Shown here piece after piece: positions 8,538-18,599 of a DNA stretch of 40,643 bases. The DNA lies in contig JANQKR010000041.1 in assembly GCA_028281025.1 (NCBI GenBank), positions 1-40,643 on the forward strand, written 5' to 3'. The stretch is from Croceivirga sp. (GTDB lineage: Bacteria; Bacteroidota; Bacteroidia; Flavobacteriales; Flavobacteriaceae). The notes under the pieces are model-generated. The model made no database searches, had not been told where the DNA came from, and saw only the letters and a list, made by a program, of their open reading frames with translations. Positions within the stretch are counted from its first letter, which is position 1; every line of letters begins with the position of its first letter. Made by a program: the position numbers and the translations under genes.

Positions 8538-9509
8538 ATGGAATACAGAACATTTGGCCGTACAGGCTGGCAAGTAAGTGAAATCGGATATGGCATGTGG
8601 GGCATGGCCGGATGGACGGGGTCCGAAGACAGCCAATCCCTACAATCGCTCCAAAAGGCGGTGGATTTGGGCTGCACTTTTTTTGACACAGCTTGGGGGT
8701 ACGGTGAAGGCCATAGTGAAAAATTGTTGGGACAACTCATCAAGGCCAATCCGAACAAAAAACTATATACGGCCACCAAAATTCCTCCCAAAAACTTTCA
8801 ATGGCCCAGCAAACGGGCGTATGCCTTAGATGATTGTTTTCCACCCAATCATATTGAAAAGTATGTGGAAAGCAGTCTGCAAAATGCCGGACTGGAAGCA
8901 TTTGATTTGATGCAGTTCCATACATGGGAAGACCACTGGTTAAAAGATGAACGAGCAATGCAAAAAATGGCCGATCTCAAATCCCAGGGACTTATCCATG
9001 CCATTGGCATCAGTATTAACCGATGGGAACCCTGGAATGGGGTCAAGGCAGTAGAAAGTGGTTTAATTGACGCAGTCCAGGTCATCTACAATATTTTTGA
9101 CCAAAACCCAAAAGACGAATTATTCCCGGCCTGTCGTGAGCACGATGTGGCCGTAATTGCCCGGGTCCCTTTTGATGAAGGCACGCTTACCGGCGCGCTA
9201 ACAAAGGAAAGTACATGGCCAGAGGGTGACTGGCGTAACACCTATTTTGTACCCGAAAACCTCAATTCCAGCGTAGAACGTGCCGATGTGCTAAAACCAT
9301 TGGTCCCAGAGCATATGGCCATGCCCGAAATGGCCTTGAGGTTTATCCTTGGAGAACCTACCATAAGCACCATTATCCCTGGTATGCGGCAGCTTAGACA
9401 TGTAGAGGCCAATATTGCAGCCAGTGACAAAGGCCCGTTGGACAAAACATTGATGGATGATCTTGCGAAACACCGCTGGGACAGGGAACCCACGGAGTGG
9501 TCGCAATAA
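8538..9509 (+). CDS. Aldo/keto reductase, possibly a sugar dehydrogenase
   Basis: A cytosolic NAD(P)-dependent oxidoreductase of 323 aa without signal peptide, the only clear cytoplasmic catabolic enzyme in the locus. The catalytic tetrad of the family is visible: D50 (FFDTAWGYGEG), Y55, K81 (TATKIPP) and H128 (LMQFHTW). The cofactor-side motifs AIGISIN and STIIPGMRQLRHVEAN near the end also fit. Placed directly after two fucosidases, it may oxidise L-fucose or a similar aldose to the lactone, as known fucose/threo-aldose dehydrogenases of this superfamily do. That is inference from context, since related AKRs have broad specificity. The ATG at 8538 follows a purine-rich leader. A gap of 117 bases separates it from GH97, so co-transcription is plausible. 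Confidence 0.85.
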   Translation: MEYRTFGRTGWQVSEIGYGMWGMAGWTGSEDSQSLQSLQKAVDLGCTFFDTAWGYGEGHSEKLLGQLIKANPNKKLYTATKIPPKNFQWPSKRAYALDDCFPPNHIEKYVESSLQNAGLEAFDLMQFHTWEDHWLKDERAMQKMADLKSQGLIHAIGISINRWEPWNGVKAVESGLIDAVQVIYNIFDQNPKDELFPACREHDVAVIARVPFDEGTLTGALTKESTWPEGDWRNTYFVPENLNSSVERADVLKPLVPEHMAMPEMALRFILGEPTISTIIPGMRQLRHVEANIAASDKGPLDKTLMDDLAKHRWDREPTEWSQ

Positions 9510-9626
9510 GAACATTATAGGGACCTTAAGGAAAATGACCGCACAAACCCTAAAAACAGACCTTGAACCAAAATGCACGCAATATGTAAACCCTTGTTAT
9601 TTTCGTTTCTAAATAAAATTAGGATT

Positions 9627-11591
9627 ATGGTAAAAAGAATATCGTTGTTGCCATTGCTTTTATTGGTAAGTCAGCAATTTTATCCCCAAAGCTTTGAAGT
9701 TCAGTCCCCAAATAAGGACATTGGATTGATTGTCACCATAGCGGACGACATTTCGTGGTCGGTATCTTTGGGAGACACCCAAATACTGGAAAATGTAACA
9801 TTGGGAATGGACTTTGAGTCTGGTCCGGATTTTGGTGCGGCCCCCAAAATTAAAGACCATTCCATAAAGAAGTTTTCATCGGTGATTCGTCCGGCAGTGC
9901 CGCACAAAGATGCTGAAATAATTGATGACTATGTGGAATTGGTGCTTAGGTTCAAGAAAAAATACAATTTGACCTTCAGGCTGTACGATGATGGGATAGC
10001 CTATCGGTTTTCAGACAAAAACAAAGGAAATCGCATTGTTGTATCAGAAAAAATGTCGATGACTTTTCCCAGGGGAACAACATCTTTTTTCCCAAAAGAG
10101 GATTCCATGTATTCGCACAATGAACGTTCTTACTTGAATAAACCACTGGAAACAATAAACTCCAGTGACTTTTGCAGCCTACCTGTGGTTTTTACCACGG
10201 CCAATACCAAGGTCCTCTTCACCGAAACAGCACTTCATGACTATCCTGGGATGTTCATTAGGGGAAATGGAAATACAACCTTGAATGCCATCTTCCCTAA
10301 ATATGTCTTGGAAACTACCACGGCCGACGAATGGCCGGACAGAAACCAAAAAATTACAAAAGAGGCCAGTTACATAGCAAAAACTGAAGGAAATAGGGAT
10401 TATCCATGGAGGGTTTACATTATAAGTGATGATGATCGTACGTTTGTGGAAAGCAACTTGACCTATCAATTATCCAAACCGCAGGCCATCAAAAACACTT
10501 CATGGATAAAACCGGGAAAAGTGGCATGGGACTGGTACAACGCAAACAATATTTATGGAGTGGACTTTGAATCCGGCCTAAATACCCCTACCTACAAATA
10601 CTATATCGATTTTGCTGCAGAAAATGGAATCGAATATGTGATTCTTGACGAGGGCTGGACAAAATCGACGACGGAAATTCTGGATTTCAATCCGGCTATG
10701 GATGTACCGGAATTAATCAGATATGGCAAAGAAAAAGGAGTAGCGCTTATTTTATGGGTGCTATGGAAACCGCTTGACGAAAATCTTGATCAAATTCTTA
10801 AAACCTACAAGGGTTGGGGAGTCAAAGGAATTAAAGTGGATTTTATGCAGCGAAATGACCAATATATGGTAAGCTCATATGAACGTATTGCGAGAGCGTG
10901 TGCCAAGCTTGAGTTAATGGTTGACTTCCATGGTGCTTTCAAACCTTCCGGATTAAGAAGGACCTATCCCAATGTCATTAATTATGAAGGCGTCAAGGGC
11001 AGTGAACATAACAAGTGGAGCAAAGACATTACTCCTGAACACAACGTGACCATTCCATTCATCCGAATGGCAGCTGGACCCATGGACTATACCCCGGGGG
11101 CAATGTCAAACACAAGCGAAAAGAATAACTCCATTAGTTTTGAACGGCCCATGAGCTTGGGCACACGTGCCCACCAGATAGCTATGTATGTAATTTATGA
11201 GGCCCCTTTGCAAATGCTATGTGAATCGCCTTCTAGATACTACAAAGAACAAGAGACCGTTGACTTCATTGTAAAAATCCCAACAATATGGGACGAAACC
11301 ATAGTACTGCATGGTGCAATAGGTGATTATATAGCGTTGGCAAGAAGAAAGAACGATACATGGTATATAGGCGCCATGACCGACTGGAATCCCAGAAAAC
11401 TGGAATTGGATCTATCATTTTTAAACGAGGGCAGTTACAAAATGCTCTTATATAAAGATGGCATTAATGCGAATCGATTTGCGGAAGATTATGAAATAGA
11501 GACCTTGGAAGTGAACAAGAATTCAAAAATATCCGCAAAGATGGCTGCTGGCGGTGGTTGGACAGCGATAATTTCCAAGAACAATCAATAA
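9627..11591 (+). CDS. GH97 glycosidase, retaining type (probable alpha-galactosidase)
   Basis: Secreted GH97 enzyme of 654 aa from the ATG at 9627, which opens a signal peptide (MVKRISLLPLLLLVSQQFYP). An ATG at 9573 would add 18 residues and is less likely. The N-terminal beta-sandwich is followed by the barrel with KVAWDWYNANNIYG, YVILDEGW and GIKVDFMQRNDQ. D405 in VDFM sits where retaining GH97 enzymes (the GH97b alpha-galactosidase type) carry the nucleophile, whereas the inverting SusB-type alpha-glucosidases lack that Asp. The acid/base is probably a Glu of YEGVKGSE (E454 or E460). VDFHGAFKPSGLRRTYPN and GPMDYTPGAM are further family hallmarks. It has no lipobox and is probably periplasmic. 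It suggests alpha-galactose on the substrate. Other alpha-linked sugars are possible, as the family is multi-specific. Confidence 0.88.
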   Translation: MVKRISLLPLLLLVSQQFYPQSFEVQSPNKDIGLIVTIADDISWSVSLGDTQILENVTLGMDFESGPDFGAAPKIKDHSIKKFSSVIRPAVPHKDAEIIDDYVELVLRFKKKYNLTFRLYDDGIAYRFSDKNKGNRIVVSEKMSMTFPRGTTSFFPKEDSMYSHNERSYLNKPLETINSSDFCSLPVVFTTANTKVLFTETALHDYPGMFIRGNGNTTLNAIFPKYVLETTTADEWPDRNQKITKEASYIAKTEGNRDYPWRVYIISDDDRTFVESNLTYQLSKPQAIKNTSWIKPGKVAWDWYNANNIYGVDFESGLNTPTYKYYIDFAAENGIEYVILDEGWTKSTTEILDFNPAMDVPELIRYGKEKGVALILWVLWKPLDENLDQILKTYKGWGVKGIKVDFMQRNDQYMVSSYERIARACAKLELMVDFHGAFKPSGLRRTYPNVINYEGVKGSEHNKWSKDITPEHNVTIPFIRMAAGPMDYTPGAMSNTSEKNNSISFERPMSLGTRAHQIAMYVIYEAPLQMLCESPSRYYKEQETVDFIVKIPTIWDETIVLHGAIGDYIALARRKNDTWYIGAMTDWNPRKLELDLSFLNEGSYKMLLYKDGINANRFAEDYEIETLEVNKNSKISAKMAAGGGWTAIISKNNQ

Positions 11592-11685
11592 ACAATAGCT
11601 GAATCTTCGTCCAGAACCATTTTCTTAAACCTGTTCAATAAACCATAAGAAATAAACTATTACGGAAAGACTGTAAACTAAAGTT

Positions 11686-14172
11686 ATGAAACACTTATCT
11701 AAAATAACGTTTTTGGGCATCAGCACCATTATCTTATTTTTTGGATGTACCACAAAAAGCATCCAGAACACAAAGATTTATAGAAATATTGATTTTAACC
11801 TGGACTGGGAATTCTATAAGCTCACCAAAGAGGAAGCAGAAGTTGTCAAAGATACCCCTCCGACCCATGCCCACTGGAAAAAGATGAGCATCCCACATGA
11901 CTGGAGTATTGAAAGTGGTTTTATCGCCCCTGATGAAAACGAAAAGATCAAGAAAGACCTTACCGTGGCCGAACTGGGCGGACATCTTGGAAAACGATCT
12001 ACAGGATTTATGGAAGGTGGTATAGGGTGGTACAAAAAGAAGTTTACAATTCCCGAAGAGTGGCAGGGAAAGAATATATATATTGACTTTGATGGGGTAT
12101 ATATGTATTCCGATGTTTGGATAAATGGACAATATCTAGGACACCATCACTATGGTTATACGGCATTTGGCTATGACCTCACCCCTTTCTTAAGACCAAA
12201 AGGGGAAAACGAACTCTTGGTACGTGCAAAGAACAAGCTTGAAAGCAGGTGGTACTCTGGTTCTGGAATATACCGGCCCGTTACATTAAATGTTACCAAT
12301 AGGCAACACATTAAAAAATGGGGCACCTATATTACCACCCCAGAAATATCAGCAACATCTGCAACGGTTGCCATAGAAACACGGGTGACCAATACGGACA
12401 GCAAAAAAACTTCCATTCAGTTGCGTAGCTCAGTTTTGGACAAATCTGGAAAAAACATTACAACCGTAACAGATGAAGAAGAATTAGGTGCCAATTCAGA
12501 AGGCATTCTAAAACAAACGGGTAAGATTCCGTCCCCGGAACTCTGGGATACCCAAACCCCAAACTTGTACACCCTTAAGTCAGAAGTTATTGTCAATGGA
12601 ACCGTCGTAGATGTTTACCTGACCAACTTTGGCGTTCGGGACATTCAATTCGATGCGGAAAAAGGATTTCTACTGAACGGCGAACACACCATCCTAAAAG
12701 GGGTCTGTATCCACCATGACAATGGTATCCTTGGCGCAAAATCCTACGCTTGGGCAGAAGAAAGAAAAGTGCTGAAACTAAAGGAAATGGGGACCAACGC
12801 CATCCGTTTTAGTCATAATCCCCCCAGTAAGGAAATGCTGGATATGTGTGATAAACACGGGATGCTTGTTATTGATGAGTCTTTTGATGAATGGAAAATA
12901 GGAAAAGCAAATGGTTACAAAGACCAGTTTGACAGTTTGTGGCAAAAGGACATGACTTCCATGTTGCTGAGGGACAGGAACCATCCATCGATCATTATGT
13001 GGAGCATAGGCAACGAGGTTCCCGAACAAGGACAGCCCGAAGGGGCCATTACGGCGAAAATGTTGTCCGATTTCACCAAAAAGATGGACCCCACCCGCCC
13101 CACAACCGTGGCCGCACAGCCCGGTGGAAAACCTTGGGGGGGCAAATTCCCCGACCCGGAATTTTTTGATGCGGTGGATATTTCGGGCTATAATTACGAA
13201 AACTGGACCACGGACGGGAAAGGCGAGTTTGTGTCCAACCATAAAAAATTTCCCTCCAGGATTATGTATCAAAGTGAATCAACAGGCCAATATTTATTTG
13301 ATACATGGATGAAAATTTATGACAACCCTTACATTCTAGGCGACTTCATCTGGACGGGCATCGACTATCTGGGTGAAACCGGATGTGGCAATGAACTGGA
13401 CGACCAAACAACATATCCAGCCTACATTGCATCCTGCGGTTCGTTTGAGCATACCCTATTTACCAAGCCCCGTTATTATTACACACAAGTGTTGTGGAGT
13501 TCCGAGCCCGTGGTGCATGTAAACGTTCAAAAAAATGCCCCTTATTTTATGTCGGCATGGGGCTGGCAGCCTGCCATTGCCACTTGGAATTGGAATCGAA
13601 AAAGGGGGGACATCTGCAAGGTTGATGTTTATAGCAACTGTGACGAGGTAGAACTTATCCATAACGGAAAATCGCTGGGGCGCAAACCTACAACACGTTC
13701 GGAAAAATTCACAGCAACCTGGGAAGTACCCTACGTTGAGGGGGAACTGAGGGCAGTGGGCTATACAAATGGCAATCAGGCCACCACCGACTTGCTAAAA
13801 ACCGCTGAAAAACCTACCCAGATCAAGCTTTTGGTAGACCGTGACAGTATTACTGCATCTGGTTCGGACATTTGTTTTGTAACTGCCGAGATAGTCGATA
13901 ACAACAACATACGAAATACTCTTGCAAAGGATGAAATAGCGTTTTCCATTGAAGGACCTGGAGAAATTATTGCCGTGGGCAACGGGAGCCACTATGCCCC
14001 TCTCGACCATCCCTTCATCGGAAAGACAGGGCTTGCCCATGAGGGACGCTTACTGGTCGTGGTACGGTCGACCACACAAAGTGGAGAAATTAAGCTAACG
14101 GCGGCAGGCAAAGGGTTAAGGAAAGGAGAGGTTACGGTGCAAGTGGTTGATGAAAAAATTTCATTTTTGTAA
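11686..14172 (+). CDS. GH2 beta-galactosidase-like lipoprotein (first of three)
   Basis: A GH2 exo-hydrolase of 828 aa with a lipoprotein signal (IILFFGC, Cys21). Domain order: sugar-binding jelly roll (IPHDWSIESG, GGIGWYKKKFTIP, YSGSGIYRPV), Ig-like domain, then the barrel with KGVCIHHDNG. The acid/base is E444 in WSIGNEVPEQG and the nucleophile is E531 in YQSESTGQY. The C-terminal part after FIWTGIDYLGE contains a DUF4982-like region (DVYSNCDEVELIHNGKSLG) and an invasin/Ig-like end (SIEGPGEIIAVGNG). This layout is shared with the GH2 at 32-34.5 kb, so the two are paralogues of one subtype. Most such enzymes are beta-galactosidases, but beta-glucuronidase or other activity cannot be excluded. 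It is intact, last gene of the left arm, and ends convergent to the HTCS gene. Confidence 0.88.
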   Translation: MKHLSKITFLGISTIILFFGCTTKSIQNTKIYRNIDFNLDWEFYKLTKEEAEVVKDTPPTHAHWKKMSIPHDWSIESGFIAPDENEKIKKDLTVAELGGHLGKRSTGFMEGGIGWYKKKFTIPEEWQGKNIYIDFDGVYMYSDVWINGQYLGHHHYGYTAFGYDLTPFLRPKGENELLVRAKNKLESRWYSGSGIYRPVTLNVTNRQHIKKWGTYITTPEISATSATVAIETRVTNTDSKKTSIQLRSSVLDKSGKNITTVTDEEELGANSEGILKQTGKIPSPELWDTQTPNLYTLKSEVIVNGTVVDVYLTNFGVRDIQFDAEKGFLLNGEHTILKGVCIHHDNGILGAKSYAWAEERKVLKLKEMGTNAIRFSHNPPSKEMLDMCDKHGMLVIDESFDEWKIGKANGYKDQFDSLWQKDMTSMLLRDRNHPSIIMWSIGNEVPEQGQPEGAITAKMLSDFTKKMDPTRPTTVAAQPGGKPWGGKFPDPEFFDAVDISGYNYENWTTDGKGEFVSNHKKFPSRIMYQSESTGQYLFDTWMKIYDNPYILGDFIWTGIDYLGETGCGNELDDQTTYPAYIASCGSFEHTLFTKPRYYYTQVLWSSEPVVHVNVQKNAPYFMSAWGWQPAIATWNWNRKRGDICKVDVYSNCDEVELIHNGKSLGRKPTTRSEKFTATWEVPYVEGELRAVGYTNGNQATTDLLKTAEKPTQIKLLVDRDSITASGSDICFVTAEIVDNNNIRNTLAKDEIAFSIEGPGEIIAVGNGSHYAPLDHPFIGKTGLAHEGRLLVVVRSTTQSGEIKLTAAGKGLRKGEVTVQVVDEKISFL

Positions 14173-14412
14173 TCCCCTTTCTTATGACTGTTGGATTAAT
14201 CATTTCCTGGTCGTTTCCTAAAACCAAATTGTGAAACTATAAGCTGTATTAGAGAAGTTTTAAATCCAGCTAGTTATGTTCATAAACTTTGAACGTTCTT
14301 TTGTTCTAAAGTTGATGGGAATATCATTGTTTCCCTATGATATGCTCTTTCAAATTTCATAATTCCAGGATATCAAGGTTATAGGTCCGTTCTTTGTGGA
14401 TAAGTCATTTTC
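14173..14412. other. Convergent gap between GH2 and HTCS genes
   Basis: These 240 bases between two converging genes contain no supportable gene. An imperfect inverted repeat (AACTTTGAAC and GTTCtAAAGTT, 14285-14313, one bulged base) and a weaker one at 14321-14344 are present. Neither has a clear T-tract, so I do not call a terminator. Confidence 0.5.
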
Positions 14413-17400
14413 CTATACTTTTTTTTGGTATTCTGAGGGCAGGGCGCCAAATTGTTCCTTAAACAATTTTCGAAAATACTTTACACTGTTAAAACCTACC
14501 TCATGAGCTGCTTGATTTATGGTAAGTCCTTCGTTTTTTATTAATGATGCCGCTTTTTTTAATCGTATCATCCTGATGTGTTCATTGATATTATGACCGG
14601 TTATGGCTTTTAATTTCCTGAACAATGAACTTCTGCTCATACCTATTTCCTTGGCTATGGTATTTACATCTGCATTTTCCATCTGTAAGTTTTCCAAAAC
14701 AATACCTTCCAATTTTTTAAGAAATTTTTTTTCCTTGGTCAATAACAACGATTTATCCCCTTCCAGTGAAGCAGTAGGGTTTTGGATTCCGAGAAAATAG
14801 GCTCTTAGTTTTTTCCTGCTTTCGAGAAGATTACTAATTCTGGATTTCAAAATCCTTCCATTGAATGGCTTTAGAATATAGTCGTCCGCGCCTTCTTCAA
14901 AGCCCATTTGAATACTCTCATAATTGTCTTTGGCAGAAAGCAAAATTATGGGGACATGGGTTGTTCCCATGTTATTTTTGACACAGGAACATAAGTCTAT
15001 TCCACTTTTTTGGGGCATCATAATATCCGATATAATAAGATCCGGGATATATTTAAAAGCTCTTTCAAGACCTTCGTTCCCATTTTGAGCAAAAATGAGA
15101 TCATATTCTTCGTGCAGAAGGTCGTCCAGGTATTGGAGAATATCCGGGTTATCGTCAATCAGCAGTAATAGTTGTCTATTCTCTCGATAATCTAGGTTTA
15201 GGGGCTTAGTTTCCACCCCAGATTCTTGTTTGGATGGCCCCCATATGTTTGAAGCTGCTAAGTCTTTTTGTTCGACCTGCCCTTCAAGTTTTGCTTTTTG
15301 ATGATGCGTGAACATATTCTTGTCCCTTGGTATACTTACCACAAAACTGGTTCCACCATTTATTTTACTTTCCACATCTATTGAACCCCCGTGTAGTTCA
15401 ACAAAGCTCTTGGTTATTGCCAGACCTATCCCACTGCCCTTCTTTTTGGATAGCCCATCGGCCTGATAATACCAATCAAAAATACGGGGCAAATCTTTTA
15501 GAGGTATTCCTTTTCCGGAGTCCCCAACAACCACTTTAAAAAATTGGTCGTCGTATTCTAAAGACACCCTTATATCATCTTTTTCCCCAACATGTTTGAA
15601 TGCATTTGAAAGCAAATTATTAACGATTAACTGAAACTTTTCCAGGTCACACCACGCCATGAGTTTTTCTTCGGGAACAGTTAGATGTAAATGTACCTGC
15701 TTCTTTTTTGACAATGGCATATAATTCTCTACGAGCCTTTCCAGATACATGGAAATATTGTAGCAACCTATTATCAATTCGCTCATTCCAGCTTCGGATT
15801 TTCGAAATTCCAAAAGCTTGTTTATCGTTTGATATAGGTATTTTGCGTTTTTTTGAATCAATCGGATACTATCCAGTTGTCTTTTATTTTTAATTTTAAG
15901 CAATAAATCATCTATTGGTGCTAAAATCAGGGTAAGGGGGGTTTTCAATTCATGTGAAAAATTTGTGAAAAAGCGTATCCGTTCTTCATTTATATCCTGC
16001 TCCAACAAACGTTGCTTCTTCTCCAGTAACAACGAATTTTTAAGTTTCACCCTTTCGGAATAATACTTCATAAATGCATATGTGATTGCAATTAAGAAGA
16101 GTACATAAAGAAAATAGGCCGGTAAAGTTCGCCAAAATGGAGGTGTGATAGACACATTTAGTTCTCTAATTATCTCCAATCCTGAGCTAACTTTTGCTTT
16201 TATTTTTAGAATATAATCCCCTGGAGGGACATTGATAAATGTTGCTGTTCCAACATTTTTGGTTTCAATCCATTCACTGTGGTATCCTTCTAATTTATGC
16301 GCATATACGGTATTGAACGAGGTGGGATACTTTAGGACAGCAAAACCAAAAGAAAACAACGTTTGGTTGTGCGTGAGGACAACTTCGTCCTCCAAGGCCA
16401 CGGATTTTTGCAAAAAACCCTCTTTTTTACTTGATATGATGGGAATAGGTTCGTTAAAAACCTCGATACTTTTAAACACCAGACGATAGTTGTTCTTTAG
16501 CTCATCAAGTTTTTCATGATTTACTATATTGAGTCCTTTGTTTCCACCAAAATATAGCAACCCACTGGAGCTAAGCAGTGAGGCTCCTATATTAAACTCG
16601 CCTTTTTGGATATTGCTAAATCCTGCCAAGTTCTGTATTTCACCGGTTTGCATATCATACCAACTTATGCCGTTGGAGGTTCCCAACCAAATTTTGGAAG
16701 TTGAGTTGTCCAGAACAAGGCTATTTATGGTATTATGGCTAAGCCCATGCTTTTCCGTATAAGTTTTTAGGGAATTGGTTTTGGGGTTCAAGCGCATCAG
16801 TCCCCCATATCTGGTTCCTGCCAAAACACTCCCGTCCTTTAATATGTCTATGCAAAAAATCACATTTGTTGGTATTCCTTTGGTGTTTGAAGCGTTGTAA
16901 TTAGTGATTCTTTCGGTCTTAGCGTCATATTTGATAATTCCATCACCATAGGTAGCCAACCAAATCTCGTTGTTTTCGCCTTGGGCAATGTCCCGGACAT
17001 CTATCTTGCCCAACTTGGGGATTGGATTAAACCTATCCCGTACTTCGTCGTATCTGAACAATCCCCCACGATTGGTTCCAACCCAAATTGTCCCCTGATC
17101 ATCTTCAAATATGGTCCTTACGTCACTTCCATTTTCCCTTCTACCCTGTAAGTATTTTGTTGAGAATCCGGTTTTTGGATCCACTAGGTTGAGACCACCT
17201 TGATAGGTTCCTGCCCATACCCGCCCAGTGCTATCCTCAAGCAATGAAATCACATAGTTGTTGCTAAGACTTCTAGGGTCTTTTGTATCATGGTCGAAAT
17301 TTGAAAAACTTCCCGTAAAAGGGTCATAATGATCCAAGCCCCCACCGTCTGTTCCAATCCATATCTTTCCGTCCTTCCCTTCTGCCAACGAGCCAATACG

Positions 17401-18528
17401 GTTGTGTGAAAGGGTTTCCAAAACTCCCTCATTTCTTCTGATCAACGTTATTGGATCTCCATCTGGTCTAACAAAATTGACCCCCGTACTGGTGCCAAGC
17501 CACATATTGCCGTCATTATCCATTTTAATACAGGAAACCGTTCTATTGAATACACTGGATCCGTCCGATTTGGGTAAAAACCACTGGACTTCGAAATCTT
17601 TGTTCCCTTTCAAAAAAGAAGACTTATCAAATATGTTCAATCCCCTGTTTCTTGTTCCTACCCAAATCCGCCCATGATCATCTTCTTCAAAAGATAGGAC
17701 TTTGTTTCCGCTCAAACCTTTTCCCTTTTGGGAAGAGGATCTAAGGGTCAAGGTATCCCCAAATTTTGTAATTACATTCAGGCCATTGTTGGATCCAATC
17801 CATATATTGCCCTCCCTATCCGTATAAACGGTGTTAATGATGGCCGAAATGGAACTATTGGGACCACTGGGAATTCTAACAACGCTTTTTGTGAAGTAAT
17901 TTATCTTGTTCAGCCCTCTTTCTTGGGTTCCCGCCCATAGGACTGAATCCCCTTGCATGGTAACACTGGAAACGTTGTTTGAAGAGATGGAACTTGGATC
18001 TTGTGAATCATGCTTTAGGGAATGGATTCCATCGGACTGGATAATAGCAAGTCCCACGTCATATCTGACCATTCCCAAAATCAGATCATCATTTGGGCCA
18101 TTGGTAATGCTGCTGATAGGGACCTTTGGTAGTTTTTGGTCATACGTAATTGGTCTTAGTTTTTCTTTACTTAGTTCAAACTTGTTTGGGCCACTATCTG
18201 TGGCTATCAACAAATCACCATTTCTATAAATCTTTATTTGCTGCACATGGTTGCTCAAAAGAGTCGAATCGCCACCCGACAATGATTTTTTGAATTTAAG
18301 AAAGCTGGATCCGTCATAGCGATTAAGTCCATCAATAGTTGCAATCCAAATAAAGCCCAAAGAATCTTGCTCAATACTGTTGACATAGTCATGAGAGAGT
18401 CCTGATTCCACATCCAGCAAGTGAAAAGTCAAATTACCGCCAATAGGTCTATAGGTCTCTGTTGCACTCTGTGGCCATGTTTGCAGCGCAAAACATCCAA
18501 ATAACAGAACGCAGAAAAAACATTTCAT
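14413..18528 (-). CDS. Hybrid two-component system sensor/regulator (HTCS)
   Basis: One-protein sensor and transcription factor, 1371 aa from the ATG at 18528; a TTG 24 bases earlier is less likely. The signal peptide is MKCFFCVLLFGCFALQTWPQ. The periplasmic part (about 30-690) is a double propeller of repeated regulator units such as GFIWIATIDGLNRYD, NIWIGSNNGLNVI and GRIWVGTRNRGLNIFD, followed by a Y_Y_Y Ig-like domain. One membrane span lies at about 801-821. The cytoplasmic part has a HisKA domain with H859 in FSHELKTPLT, a HATPase (NNLLSNAFKH, GDSGKGIP, GSGIGLAI), a receiver with D1168 in ISDIMMP, and an AraC-type HTH at about 1279-1371 (MSRSSLFRKLKAITG). All key residues are present. 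It is divergent from susC and would bind an oligosaccharide in the periplasm and activate the locus. Confidence 0.96.
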   Translation of the reverse strand: MKCFFCVLLFGCFALQTWPQSATETYRPIGGNLTFHLLDVESGLSHDYVNSIEQDSLGFIWIATIDGLNRYDGSSFLKFKKSLSGGDSTLLSNHVQQIKIYRNGDLLIATDSGPNKFELSKEKLRPITYDQKLPKVPISSITNGPNDDLILGMVRYDVGLAIIQSDGIHSLKHDSQDPSSISSNNVSSVTMQGDSVLWAGTQERGLNKINYFTKSVVRIPSGPNSSISAIINTVYTDREGNIWIGSNNGLNVITKFGDTLTLRSSSQKGKGLSGNKVLSFEEDDHGRIWVGTRNRGLNIFDKSSFLKGNKDFEVQWFLPKSDGSSVFNRTVSCIKMDNDGNMWLGTSTGVNFVRPDGDPITLIRRNEGVLETLSHNRIGSLAEGKDGKIWIGTDGGGLDHYDPFTGSFSNFDHDTKDPRSLSNNYVISLLEDSTGRVWAGTYQGGLNLVDPKTGFSTKYLQGRRENGSDVRTIFEDDQGTIWVGTNRGGLFRYDEVRDRFNPIPKLGKIDVRDIAQGENNEIWLATYGDGIIKYDAKTERITNYNASNTKGIPTNVIFCIDILKDGSVLAGTRYGGLMRLNPKTNSLKTYTEKHGLSHNTINSLVLDNSTSKIWLGTSNGISWYDMQTGEIQNLAGFSNIQKGEFNIGASLLSSSGLLYFGGNKGLNIVNHEKLDELKNNYRLVFKSIEVFNEPIPIISSKKEGFLQKSVALEDEVVLTHNQTLFSFGFAVLKYPTSFNTVYAHKLEGYHSEWIETKNVGTATFINVPPGDYILKIKAKVSSGLEIIRELNVSITPPFWRTLPAYFLYVLFLIAITYAFMKYYSERVKLKNSLLLEKKQRLLEQDINEERIRFFTNFSHELKTPLTLILAPIDDLLLKIKNKRQLDSIRLIQKNAKYLYQTINKLLEFRKSEAGMSELIIGCYNISMYLERLVENYMPLSKKKQVHLHLTVPEEKLMAWCDLEKFQLIVNNLLSNAFKHVGEKDDIRVSLEYDDQFFKVVVGDSGKGIPLKDLPRIFDWYYQADGLSKKKGSGIGLAITKSFVELHGGSIDVESKINGGTSFVVSIPRDKNMFTHHQKAKLEGQVEQKDLAASNIWGPSKQESGVETKPLNLDYRENRQLLLLIDDNPDILQYLDDLLHEEYDLIFAQNGNEGLERAFKYIPDLIISDIMMPQKSGIDLCSCVKNNMGTTHVPIILLSAKDNYESIQMGFEEGADDYILKPFNGRILKSRISNLLESRKKLRAYFLGIQNPTASLEGDKSLLLTKEKKFLKKLEGIVLENLQMENADVNTIAKEIGMSRSSLFRKLKAITGHNINEHIRMIRLKKAASLIKNEGLTINQAAHEVGFNSVKYFRKLFKEQFGALPSEYQKKV

Positions 18529-18599
18529 TTGAAATCCTTTGGTTTTGCGCAAAAATTACAAAATTCCTAATATCTGCGCCCTCATAATTCCGGTTTGTC

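Noticed and set aside
14321-14344. ATATCAT/ATGATAT inverted repeat as a bidirectional terminator
   Set aside because: Short AT-rich stem without a T-tract on either side.
18529-18552. TTG at 18552 as HTCS start
   Set aside because: The ATG at 18528 directly opens the signal peptide; the TTG adds eight residues of no use.
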